A stretch of DNA of 64,000 nt from positions 143,711,041-143,775,040 of the forward strand of contig NC_081406.1 of NCBI RefSeq assembly GCF_030272615.1. Direction: 5' to 3'. How positions within the stretch are numbered: position 1 is the stretch's first letter; the number at the start of each line of letters is the position of its first letter. The notes beneath the pieces were generated by a model. That model did no database searches. It was not told where the DNA came from and saw only the letters and a list, made by a program, of their open reading frames with translations. Positions 45,022 through 56,441 of this stretch are shown here, one piece after another. The position numbers and the translations under genes were made by a program. This stretch comes from Cryptomeria japonica (Eukaryota; Streptophyta; Pinopsida; Cupressales; Cupressaceae).

Positions 45022-45214
45022 ATCTCCCCCTTTGGCATTGATGGAAACACCTGTGATAAATGGACAAGTGGTGAAACCTATACACGAGATGAAAGAATAA
45101 AATAATTCTAAGGCTCCCCCTTAGATCAACAATCCAAAAAAAATTATTACGCTGAACTATACACTCCATACATACAATCAACCTATACATTTTTCACCTC
45201 ATCTCTCCCCCTTT
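45022..45214 (-). promoter_or_regulatory. Repeated polypurine tracts of B
   Basis: AAAGGGGGAGAT next to the LTR (45022-45033) and AAAGGGGGAGAG at about 45203-45214, sense strand. Confidence 0.87.
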
Positions 45215-45285
45215 GACAACAATGGCAAAAATAGGGTGTCATTAAATTGCCTGGATATATATACACATTCACCAGATGATCAAAT

Positions 45286-48200
45286 CTATACATGTTTTAG
45301 TATATCTTCATATGCCATCTTAAGGAACCCAAGATATGTGTTCCATCCTGCTCGCAACTTCTCCAAAATTGAAACAAAACCATTCAAAACATAAGCATGA
45401 AATTTTATAGTCACAACCTCAGTAGGAGTCTCCTGAGACATGTTTTGAATGCAGTCCATCTTATGATACACTAAGGTGTCCAACTGGGGACCAATTAGGT
45501 TCCGGAGTTCACCTGATCATCCTCTCCTTCTCCTTCTCAAAATTCCTAATTTTCTCAGTGATATTCAAAATTTGTCCTTCAATACTTCCAGTTAAGTTAG
45601 CTATAGGATCATAAGCCTGAGAAATATGAGCTAATTATCCTCTAAAATTATCTATTTTCTTGTCTATCTCAATAGTAAAATTGGTCAAAATTAGACAAGA
45701 CATAAATTTTACCACCTTCCGCTAAGGCCTCATCAATTAGTTTTAACTCCTTATCTATCTGAGCCTTATCATTACTAATCATTTGCAAATATATTTTAAC
45801 TTTAGCATCTTTAAATTTATCCATAGCTTGTCGGGTTGATGCCATTGTTAAAGAGTCAAACTGGGTGGATATATGATCAATTAAGTTCTGAAGCCTACCG
45901 AATGAACTAGTGTTTGTATCAAGTTGTAGTTTTAGTACCACCTATTCCAAAACTTTAACCAATTTTCCAATTAGTTTCTTCTCTTCAGATTCTAACTGTG
46001 CTAACTCCTGACTGGCTTGTGCTTGGAGAGAAACAACAACAATCATCCTTTTTGCTAGAGACATTTAATTGAAAGGTTTATCAAAACTGATATTGAACTG
46101 CGAAAAAATCCCTTGGCTTTGAATTTCTATATCAATTGCCACAAGTATCAAAGTCTCCACTACCTTACCCTTTCCTCTATCTGGTTCTTACTATTTCTCT
46201 TCTTCACTCTTCTTAGCCTCAACTAGTCTAGATTTGACTTCTGTAGGTGTCTCCTGTGCACCGGTGTCACCACTTGGTGCACCATCCTCTGCCTTTGCTA
46301 ATTTATCATTTTCTTTTGCAAACTCAACTTCAATAGAATCCAAAATTTGTTGTTCCCCAACATCCTGAGTATCCTCCTCTTTATTTACATTATCTATCAA
46401 AGGATTTTTTGACTGAGTGGCTTCATCTTGTGAGACAGTTTCTACAAGTCGGTTCTTAGTAAGAAACTTCTTCTAGATTTCACTGGTTTCTCTCTTTATT
46501 TCTCCAACTCAACCAACCATCAGACTGTTGACTCTGTGCTTTCTCCTAAATTCCTTTTAATTTGCTAACAAAAGTAATCTATCAATTTCCTCTATAGTGA
46601 TACTGGTGCACTGATTAACCATTTGGCTAGCAGATTTCTCTTAGCATCAATTAAGTTGTGCAAATATTTGGGAATATATTTTTCTAATTCAATCAATGCT
46701 TTACTAAATTCATCCATGTACAAAATTACAACTTCCTCAATCTAGCTTTGATCCTTAACATCCATATTCACATAATATACAGAGGTGTTCTTTAAATTTC
46801 CATCTTTAGCAATTTCATCAATCAACTCTTGAATAGAAAAAGGAGGAACAATATGATACTCTGTTTTAGAAGTCTTCATCTTACCAGATTCTATAGCCTC
46901 ATCCAAGTCTGATTTTGTCTTCTTTCCTCTCTTGGGCTTGCCTACCAGTACATGATCAGATTTTGCCTTCTTCTCCTTCAGCTCTTCCTTCTCACCATCG
47001 GATTGGGGTTTCGAGATCACTCTAGAAAATTCTCCTTTCTTTGGTGCCTTCAGAATGTCTATATCAAATTTAGTCTCAGATTGCACTAGAGAGACTGCTA
47101 CATATTCTCTTTGAGTTTTATGCTCCTTCCTCAAAACACCTTTACCCTTAACAGATGCACCTAAGGGTTCAACTTCAGCAAGAGATGTCTTCACCAAAGT
47201 AGGAGAAGGTCTTCTCACCTTCACCTTAATGAGACTAGGTGCGGTATTTTATTTCTTTTCTTTTTCAACTGCATCCCTCGCATCTCTAGTAGCTCTAACT
47301 CTCTCCCAAGGATGTCCTTCTTCGACAAAAAATATCTTCCACAATATTTGCAACCTTCCTCTTCCTTGCCGGTTTGGAGAACTTGGAGTGCAACTCCATT
47401 GATTTCTCCTTGCAGGTATCGAACCTTTCCTCCTTGGTGTCTACCAGAGAATTTGGCAAGTTTTGTGCGTAGGCATCCAAAGTAGCTTCATCTATTTCAT
47501 ACCCCATAGGCATATCCATACTATCTGGAGTTGAATTGCTTCCATAAGACATTCATCCTTGTTTACCATAAAGCAAATTGTCCCCTCATATTTCTTTACA
47601 GTTTATTCGAGGATTTTGACTCTTTGTTTCATTTTGTCTTGAAAAGTTTTAATGAAATCCCATAAAGCAACATTCTGATTATCCTTGTTGCCGAGTCTAT
47701 CAAACCCTTGCTTTATCCATTGAGCCACTGGTAAGTCAAAAGCTGATTGTACTTTGTCATTTTAGGGGATCTCATTTATGAAATAGAGTGCCAAATAGAT
47801 AATCAAAGAACCAAATTTGAAGACATGCTTTTTATCCTATTTAATTTTCTTTAGATTTCTCAACAACTCCTCCAATAGAACATTGCATAGGTCATAATGA
47901 GCATCGTCTTTGACCATCAAATAGGCTGCATGAATAGCAGTGCCAGATACAGAATTTAGTCTATTAGACTGGTATACCTTGTAGCCAATCACCATTGAAA
48001 CAAATTTGACATCATCCTCCTTTATAGTGTTGATCTTCATCGATCGCCCATTAAACTTTGCACCAGTTAGTTTGTTCATAGTAGGGTTTGTGACCTTGTG
48101 TAACCCTACCTTTTCACTGGTTTGATTCAAATAGGTTACTTCCCTAATTGCATTAACAATGATCTTGTATGGTTGGTCAAGCCATATAAATTCAACATGG

Positions 48201-48550
48201 ATCCTTCTTAGCACATACCTCACCCATTCCTTCTCATCGAATGTCAAAAAGTTTACAAATTGTGTGAAACCCTTTCTCTGCAACTACACAAATTCTGGCT
48301 TAGGGTTGCCAATCTCATCCATGATGATATCAATATATAAGTTCAAGATGTCCTTAGAGTCAGTTTCATCAATTTTATTGTGAATGTAGGCTCGAACATC
48401 ATCGACATGCAATACATCATGCGGAATGAAAGAAAAAGATCCAACCGGGTCAACTTCCATGGATTTGTAGGGGTGTTTCTTGAATACAAGATGGGTCCTG
48501 TCCTTGACCTCAACTACCAGTGGAGTAGCAATGGAAGATGTAGATGCCAT
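45286..48550 (-). pseudogene. ORF2 of element B
   Basis: About 1,088 codons. It starts MASTSSIATPLVVEVKDRTH at 48550, has a stop at 48284-48286 in the same frame, and continues to 47837. Motifs: KKHPYKSMEVDPVGSF, LHVDDVRAYIH, VLRRIHVEFIWLDQPYKI, DVKFVSMVIGYKVYQSNRLN, SGTAIHAAYLMVKDDAHYDL. Beyond further stops and frame changes come KYEGTICFMVNKDECLMEAI (about 47560-47620), a Lys-rich middle (46742-47224) ending LIDEIAKDGNLKNTSVYYVN, an acidic stretch (46191-46400), and a helical C-terminus ending EKLRAGWNTYLGFLKMAYED (45286-45483). It aligns block by block with E and G. Function unknown. Confidence 0.78.
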
Positions 48551-48940
48551 TTCAAATTCTCAAGAAATCAGACTTAGAAAACACTCTTAGAAAAGTACCT
48601 CAACCAACTGATGGATGCCCTAGATTGCTCGTTGGATCACTTTTGTTCTGTGATCACCTAGAAACTTTGATCACCTTCATCTTCAGCTTGAAAATGCTAT
48701 GAAGAATGATTCTCGTTTTTTCCCTTTTAACTTTGCAAACCCTAATTTTACTTTGAAATAAATGTACCTCAATTATTCAACTAGATGCCTTGTTCCACTA
48801 CCAGATGCTGAAATCAACCGTCAGAATTTTGAATATCACCCAAATCTCAATTCCTACCATCTCTAATCCATTGATTATAGATCTCATCAAGGGGTATTAC
48901 AAGATTCTCATTGGTTTGCCTCCCCCTAAGGCCAAAAGCC
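48551..48940 (-). other. Spacer between gag-like ORF and ORF2 of B
   Basis: 390 bp with no gene. A sense-strand GGCCTTAGGGGGAGGC at about 48918-48933 is polypurine-like and sits just after the gag-like ORF, as in E. Confidence 0.5.
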
Positions 48941-50090
48941 CTAGTTACCAGATGAAGATTGTGCATTGGATTCAGATACAAATCCATTGTTGACATTACA
49001 TTCATCCTTCTTTACCCACATATTCTTGTGCTGATCTCTGATCTCATCTACTTTTGCCTTTCCCTTTTCATTTGATTTGTTCTTGTCAACTAGAGAACTA
49101 TTTTTGCTCCTGCAGAATTTTGCAATGTGACTGGTTTTGTTGCATGCTCGACAAACAACATTATTCTTCATGGGTCTGAAGTTCATCTAATTATATCTTG
49201 TCCTGCACTAATTAGAGATATGTCTAAACCCACAAGCACAAAATCTTCTATTCTGAAAGTTATTCATTACTACTCTACACACATTTGACTTGTGTCCAAA
49301 ATTATTGCATATGACACTGACCGATAAAGGTAGGTACATTATTCATGTTGTTCATCATGTTGTTATTGTTCATTATTCCAATATTCATCCTACTTCTACA
49401 CTGACTCACCATATGACCAAAATTGTTGCAAGTAAAATATATACCATTGAATTTATGAGCATTAGGTTGTCTTATCGAAGGATTCTTTCTCTTCTTCTAA
49501 TCCATTTTTGCATTGCCTTGTCCAGATCTGGAGGATTCACCTTTCTCAAATCCTAGGCCTCGCATATCCTTTCCATATCTTTGACTTTCCAACATCTCAT
49601 CAAGCCTTGCTAAACTAGCTTTGAATTTGTCTTTGCATTCATTGGCAATAGCAGGTTCATCCCTCAAGGTAGCAATTTTTATTTCAAGTTCTTGACCATT
49701 GTTCCTTGATTGTGTCAACTCAAGCTTCAACTGATCATTCTCATAGATAAGCCTGAAGCATTCATCAACTCTTTCCTTCAATTACTATGCCATATTCTCT
49801 TCATTCTTCTTCTGGTCCTTAATCTCCTTAGTCAGTCTCATCACAATGGATTGCATCTCATTCTTCAAAGAAATATACTCTCTCTCAAGCTTGTTAACTT
49901 CAACAACTTTGTCCTAGAATTCCATGATCTGAGCTTCTTTCTTCTTCAACTTGTCCATTAATTCCTTCCTCTTTTCTCTACAAATACTTTCTTGATCCTT
50001 TAGTTCACTAATGAATTCATCAGTGACATTCAAATTCTTCTTCAAGGTACAAACCTCACTTCTAGCTGCATCAAGATCCTCAAGTACCAT
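48941..50090 (-). pseudogene. Coiled-coil + CCHC gag-like ORF of element B
   Basis: ATG at 50090 (MVLEDLDAARSEVCTLKKNL). A long coiled coil (KLEREYISLKNEMQSIVM; KERVDECFRLIYENDQLKLE) is followed by GLGFEKGESSRSGQGNAK and RQPNAHKFNGIYFTCNNFGH, then damaged knuckles and a last good one, CRACNKTSHIAKFCR (about 49116-49160), with a Lys-rich tail. Several stops and frame changes occur. The GLGFE..ESS block and the RQPNA.KFNG block are nearly the same in G (ALGFELGESSG, RQPNAYKFNG), which ties the two elements together. Confidence 0.8.
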
Positions 50091-50174
50091 ATTGAGTTGT
50101 CTTTGAATTTAAGAATCCGTTGAATCAATCTCCCAGATCTTCCTTAAGAGGTTAAGCTTCCTTAGAAGAACTAG

Positions 50175-50186
50175 GCTCTGATACCA
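50175..50186 (-). other. Primer-binding site of B
   Basis: Plus-strand GCTCTGATACCA, exact Met-initiator type, two bases from the LTR. Confidence 0.93.
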
Positions 50187-50188
50187 AT

Positions 50189-51162
50189 TGTTTGAATCAA
50201 GGATCACTGAGAGGGGGGGAGGTGATTTAGTGATCTACCAGAATTTAAATCCACAAACTTAATCTTTATACACCAATTAGCAATGCATAGTAGAAAAGAA
50301 GATAAACATGCAACAAAGAATACACAAATCCACAACACCAGAATTTTTACGTGGAAACACGTAAAGGGAAAAACCATGGTGGGAATGGAACCCATAATAT
50401 TCATATACTATGGCCAGGAGTACATAAATATTACATAGATGGGGAACACACTTGCATTCAGGCTCACTTCCTAGAGCTCACTGCTCAAATATAGTTGCCC
50501 GGGAGGCTACAACCTTCAGGGAAGTTTGACTGACTTATAGTTTGATTACAATCATAAAATACAATGAAATTAACTCTCAAGTAGAATCTCATAATGCAAT
50601 AATGAGTTCTAGTTAAGCACTGAATCTTTGATTGTCTTCGCTCTGTAAATACCCTATCTCTGTCTTAGTCAGCTGCCAGATTGAATGCACATGTGAAGAT
50701 GCACTCAATCATACCAAAACTAATCACCACATAAATAACATACCAAAAATCAAACACCAAATTGATCTTATTTATCCAGTCTTAACACAAAAGCAATCTC
50801 TTTCAAGTGAGCTTCAAAAAGTTTAACGTGTAGCTCCAAGTCAGCTTCAATCTTGAACAAAACATAGCACCAGACCAAAAAATTATAATCACATGCTTCC
50901 TAAGGGTCTAACAAATCAAAAAGATCACAAAAAAAATCACCAAAAACATCGCAATCATCATAAATCATTTTGGATCAAAACATTACTAAAATACCCTATT
51001 TTACCGATTAACTACCTACTAGTTACCTCCATCTTTTGGATAAGATGAGTCACAACTGCCGAATCAAATCATCAAGAAGAGTCGCCATCAATGACAATGA
51101 CAGAAAAATATGCAACTACCAGAAGTTATCTGAAATCTTAGGATGAGTGTCGATTGCCAACA
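50189..51162 (-). repeat. 5' LTR of element B
   Basis: TGTTTGAATC...GCCAACA on the plus strand, 974 bp. It is about 45 bp longer than the other copy. Confidence 0.92.
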
Positions 51163-51167
51163 AGGCA

Positions 51168-51745
51168 AACCCCTATTCCCAACCTTTTTCTCCTTCTTTT
51201 TGTGTGGATGAAACAGGTACAAAGATGTACCCTTCAGAATAAGTGTCATTTTTACAGACGAATCAACCCTTTTTGACATGAGGAAAGTTTAAAGGACTAT
51301 GGTACTGCATCCTAGTCCTGACTTGTTAGGAGCTTTTTTGATAGTCATATTTGACTTAGCTTGTTCTGCACAATTCCTGGTACCCAAGTCGGTCCCTCAT
51401 CTGTAGCTCATTGTTTTCTCAAATTTACCTTCATTTTTTAGCACTTTTACCTATTTTAGCATTTCAACTTACAAAAGAGTAAATCTAAATTAATCCAGTT
51501 CATTTAGTATTTGGTTCTTATCTGATTTGTGACTGAATCTAGTGGATTACCCATCCTCTTTTCAATGCAATGTCCCTAAGTCAAAAACCAATGGTTTTCA
51601 TTATTTTGGGTGGAAAGCCTAATTTTTCCACATTACATCTTCATAGCCAAATATTACAATTCTATAGTGATTTTTCTCTTACAAATCTCTATAAATTGGA
51701 GACTTGAGATAGTAGTTTCATATGTTGTGTTGTAAGTAACTAGCT
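51168..51745 (+). repeat. 3' LTR of element M, third part
   Basis: 578 bp of AT-rich sequence continuing the M LTR after B, cut by element H at 51746. The true end of this LTR is not seen. No gene. Confidence 0.5.
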
Positions 51746-53321
51746 TGTTGAACACATGATACCACTAAGAGGGGGGGGTGGGGGTGAATCGGTGGTTCCT
51801 ACCCTTTCCTTTACTTTCAAATAAACTTGAGAATATCAGTTATTCACTTAACCACTAAACAATCATATGGGTAGAAAAACAAAGAAATCCAAAGAGATCA
51901 TTCACACAGATATAACTCACAACTCCATATTTACGAGGAAAACCCAATGTAGGAAAAACCTCAATGAGAAAATTTGTTGGAGACTATTGCTCCAATCTAG
52001 CCTCATAGGTAAAATATTGACTTACAAAGATTTAGGGCACTAACCCAAGGAGCACCAACCCCTACACTTTTAGGGCACCAACCAAAGGAGCACCAACCCT
52101 TGCACCAAGCTGCAACTTGGCGATGTATATTGAAATACTATTTGAATACAATTAAGGCTTCTTGTTGCAAATGAATTCTGCAACTGTTTGATCAAATAAC
52201 TCACTGCCGGTTGACATTATTTTCTCCTCCATTGAATCTCACACTACCGACTGTCAGATTACTATCTCTGATTCTCGGTCTCTGTTATCTTTCTCTTCCT
52301 CTCTCACACATTCTCACAACACATTGTGTTACTCTTGGATGCTGCCTGCTCTGCCACACCTTACTGATTAGGCTCAAATGCAAGACTATAGTTATGCGGG
52401 TAGAATCCTCTCACTGGTATGTCTTCTCACATACACTACAACTTTCTTAGAATAATTTCTAAGGTAAGTAACTCTTCTCTAACTCACTCTCTTCTCTTCT
52501 TCTTCTCCGTGGCATCATCTCATTTTGTCTTGAGATCTCTTCTTTTATCTTGTGATTTCCCACTAGAAAGCAATTCAAATTTTAGAGAGGTTAGGGTTTC
52601 CTCTTCCCAACATGATCTTCATGAGATCTGATCCATCATGTCTTGGATCTATCATATGTCCTTCCAGGATGCATCTGGGCATGGTTTCCATTATCCAACA
52701 CACATTTTCTAGAAATAGAAATCTCGAACAAGATCTTCTACCTTGAAATCTATCGACACATAAAGCGTTTCAATTGTTTCCTTTTTGAGGTCTTCATGAA
52801 TCAAATTTCCCTTGCATTTATCCATGCACCAACTGCTCCTTGATCTTCCTCTTCCATTTTTTCTTCCTCAAGCCACAATGATTAGTTACAATCCCGTGAT
52901 TTTTGGTTGTTTCATTTATGTCAACAGACAATTTGACCAACCATGTCGATGATGGTTTTATCCACCTCTGCCTATTTTCCACCTCGCCTCCACATGGCAT
53001 CACAATGGTCAAACACTCTGTTCACTGGCTTATAGTCAGTTCAATCTTTAACATTCAACAAACTCATATCGGTACACACCTTAATTGGTAAGGCTTTCTT
53101 CTTCTGCTAACCGGTAGTGCACACTATACCAGTAACCCATCTTTACCTCCAGTGGTTTGAGACAATTTTAACATTCTGCCTCTTTATCATAAACAAGCAA
53201 CTATCCTTCAAATCGGTTTATTCCTTACCGGTAAGCCTTCATCCTTTCTGCTCATATCCATCATGTGAATATCTATCATGCCGATTGACGTCAATGACAA
53301 CTTAATGCCAAAATGCCAACA
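51746..53321 (-). repeat. 3' LTR of element H
   Basis: Plus-strand TGTTGAACACATG...AATGCCAACA, 1,576 bp. It has a G-run followed by GTGAATCGGTGG, GGAAAAACC, TTGGAG-ACTATTG-CTCCAA (51977-51995) and GGGCACCAACC units, and is related to solo LTR J. Confidence 0.85.
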
Positions 53322-53450
53322 ATCTCCCCCTTTGGCATTGATGTCAACTTCTTGCAAGACACTCTATGCCGGTACATTTCTCCCCCTTTGACACAATGAC
53401 AAAGGGTACTATGCACTCCCCCTTTGACCCCTACAAATCTCCCCCTTTGA
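53322..53450 (-). promoter_or_regulatory. Four polypurine tracts of H
   Basis: Sense-strand AAAGGGGGAGA-type runs are found at 53322-53333, about 53379-53389, 53416-53424 and 53438-53448, the highest count here. Confidence 0.85.
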
Positions 53451-54954
53451 CTGCTATCAACTCTCCCTAAACCATATAAAGCCTTCCTAGATAGATGAAA
53501 CAACTCCTAACTTGTGTTGGAGGTACTCAAAAGTGTTTACCGGTAGTGGTTTGGCAAAAATGTTTGCTACTTGTTCACCAGTAGGAACATAATCCATTCT
53601 TACCTCCTGTCCTTCAACCTTCTCTCTGAGAAAGTGATACTTGATTGCAATGTGCTTAGTTTTGGAATGCATGACTGGATTCTTTGCAGTGTTGATTTCA
53701 CTTTAATTATCATATCGGATGAGAATAGGATCAGTGATGTCCACCTATATATCTTTGAGAGTCTGCTTCATCCAAAGCACCTGAGAGCAACATGTAGAAA
53801 CAAAAATGTATTCAACTTCAACAGTAGATAGAGAGATTGAGTCCTACTTCTTGCTATGCCATGAGACCAACCGATCACCTAGAAAGAATGCACCACCACT
53901 TGTACTCTTTCGATCATCAATACAACCTTCCCAATCAAAATCAATGTATGCTTCCAAGATAAAATCTCCTTGTTTAGGATGCCACAAATCATAGCTGAGC
54001 GTTCCTTGTAGGTATCTAAAAAAATTTCTAACAACATTCAGATGTGACTACTTTGGTGCAGCTTGGAATCTGGCCACCATACACACTGCCTGAGATATAT
54101 TCGGTTTTGACATAGTTAGATACAGTACACTACCTATCATGGATCTATACAGGGTTTGATCCACCACCAGTGATTCATTATTCTTGCACAACTTGTTGCT
54201 GGTCACCATGGGGGTACTTACCAGTTTACAATCTTCCAGTTGGAATTTCTTCAACACCTCCTTTGCATACTTGATTTGAGAGATAAAGATTCCTTTATCT
54301 TGCTGTAATATCTGCAAACCAAGGAAGTAAGTCAATTCACCAAGCATTGACATCTCAAATTCTGACTGCATCTGATCAGCAAACTCTTTGCAGAGGGTTT
54401 CCTTGTTGCCTCCAAAGATGATGACATCTACATACACAACCACAATAATCATGTGATTCCCATCTTTCTTTATGTACAAATTGTTGTCAGAACTTCCCTT
54501 TTTGAATCCCTTCTCCTTCAGATATTGATCTAATCTTGAGTACCATGCTCTAGGAGCTTTCTTTAGACCATACAAAGCCTTCTTTAACTGACACACAAAT
54601 GTCTCATCATCATGTAGCAGAAACCCTTCTGGTTGCTCCATGTACACTTCTTCCAAATTTCCATTTAGAAAAGCAGATTTTACATCCATTTGGTATACTT
54701 TATAGCCCTTGTAGGAAGAGTAAGCTAGAAACATTCTAATTGCTTCTAATCTAGCTACCAGTGCAAATGTTTCTTCAAAGTCAATCCCTTCTACTTGAGA
54801 GTATCCCTTGCACACTAGTCTAGCTTTATGCCTTACAATCTTACCTTCTTCATTCATCTTATTCTGATGGACCCATTTTGTGTCAATAATGTTCTTGTCT
54901 TCTGGTCTAGGGACCAATTCCCAAGTTTTGTTCTTCTTAATCTGTTGTAGTTCT

Positions 54955-56441
54955 TGTTGGCATTATGTGAACCGATATGAGGACATAATGACATTGTATG
55001 TTGTCATTGATGTCAATATGTTGAAGAGGAGAGAACCGACATATGTGAGAACCGGTATAACACTGTGAACCGACATTTGTGCCAAAGTGAAGCAGTGTAT
55101 TTATTCTAAGTGAACCGACATATAGTTATGGGAACTGGCACATGGAAGCATTGTATGAGTACTGGTTGGTAGTTTCCACTTCAGGGTTCCTGGTTGAAGT
55201 GCTTCAAGCCTATGTGGCTCAACCGATGACTTTGTGTGATGAGTTAGCGTGGTAACAAAGAACAGTTCATGTTGCCACATAAGCCTTGTGCATGTGAAGG
55301 ATCTTGCATGAAGGAGATTGTTCCTATCTACCTCAGGAATGTGTGAAGTCTGTAAATGGTGATAATGTGTGATGGGTTATCAGCCGCCATGAAATCAGTG
55401 GAAAATGGATGATGGAGAAAGTCTTGAGATTGGATCAAGAATTGTTGCATTTAATGCAGTATGCTCAATGGTCAGGATTGAACCGTTTGAATTCCTTAAC
55501 CTAACAGGTTCAGGGTTTAGGGTTTATGCTATCGACCTATCTGTTTTCCTATCAGGTCGATGTTGTGTCTCTTTCTAAGGTTGTTGGCAAAAGTTGTGTG
55601 TGTCTATCCATGAGAAGGGATACGTGATTCTTTCCAGACTAGAGGAGAGAAGTGTTACCTGTAGAGTGTAAGTGCAGAAGGTGAAGAGGAGCTTAAGCGG
55701 ATCTACATTAGCATTGAGTGCTATTACCAGATCATTGTAATACCTGTTGATCTCTAACCACTTCAACAATTGAGAAATCCCTTAAAAGGGTAGCTTTAAT
55801 CGGCTTGCTGTAAATCCTTTAATAGGGTGACTCAAAACCATTGAGTTCTTGAAATCCTCTAACAAGGTAACCTTTAACAGGGTTTAACCCTTAATCGGGT
55901 ATTCTAGCCATCCCTTAAACGGGTGATCCCTAACAGGATCGGTTCCTAACAAACCTATTGTATCAGTCTTTCATCGGACAAGGCTCCTAATAGAGCGGAC
56001 TTCTAAAGAGTTCAAAAACAAGCTTGTGAGTATTCATCCCCACCATGGTTTTTCCCAGTTGGGTTTCCATGTGAAAAATGAGTGTGTCATTTGTGTTGTC
56101 TTCTTCATGTGATGCTATGTTGTTTTCTGTCAAGCAATGAATCATGTTGATCTAGTTGCTTATATGTATATCTTTGATGGTAGATTACTTGTTCATGCAT
56201 TAGGGTGAAATGGAAATGAAGTGTTAGATTATATGAGAAGATAAGTGTCAACCGGTTTAAGCTTGTTTCAGTTATTCTAAGTTTTGCCGGTTGTACTCTG
56301 TTTTAGGACCAGTGTTACTGTTTGTCTATCAATGCACAGTGTCTACTGACAAACCAGTTTAAGAGTGTGTTTTTGTCTATACTGATTCACCCCCCCCTCT
56401 CAGTACCGGTTTGGTATTATCCGTTCATCATTGAGTTATCA
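54955..56441 (+). mobile_element. Solo LTR I inside H pol
   Basis: TGTTGGCATTATG...GAGTTATCA, 1,487 bp, bracketed by the exact TSD GTTCT (54950-54954 and 56442-56446). Near the right end it has GGTTTTTCCC...GGGTTTCC and the C-run CACCCCCCCCTCTCAGT. No internal ORF. Its repeat content (TAAC-loop hairpins) places it near the LTR of E. Confidence 0.9.
55779..55996 (+). repeat. TAAC-loop hairpin array in solo LTR I
   Basis: CCC-TTAAAA-GGG (55779-55790), ACCT-TTAACA-GGGT (55870-55883, one G-T pair), ACCC-TTAATC-GGGT (55887-55900), CCC-TTAAAC-GGG (55912-55923), GATCC-CTAACA-GGATC (55925-55940), GGTT-CCTAACA-AACC (55941-55955), GCTC-CTAATA-GAGC (55983-55996). The arms differ; the loop is always close to CTAACA or TTAACA. 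Confidence 0.78.

Larger units (their letters stand above)
44093..51162 (-). mobile_element. Polymerase-less Sirevirus-like element B
   Basis: 7,070 bp with the exact TSD AGGCA (44088-44092 and 51163-51167). LTRs are 44093-45021 (929 bp) and 50189-51162 (974 bp), the primer site is exact, and the tract AAAGGGGGAGAT is present. The internal 5.2 kb holds only a gag-like ORF and ORF2. Both LTRs and both boundaries are intact, so the absence of pol is not a truncation artefact. The LTR sequence differs from those of E and G. Confidence 0.95.
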
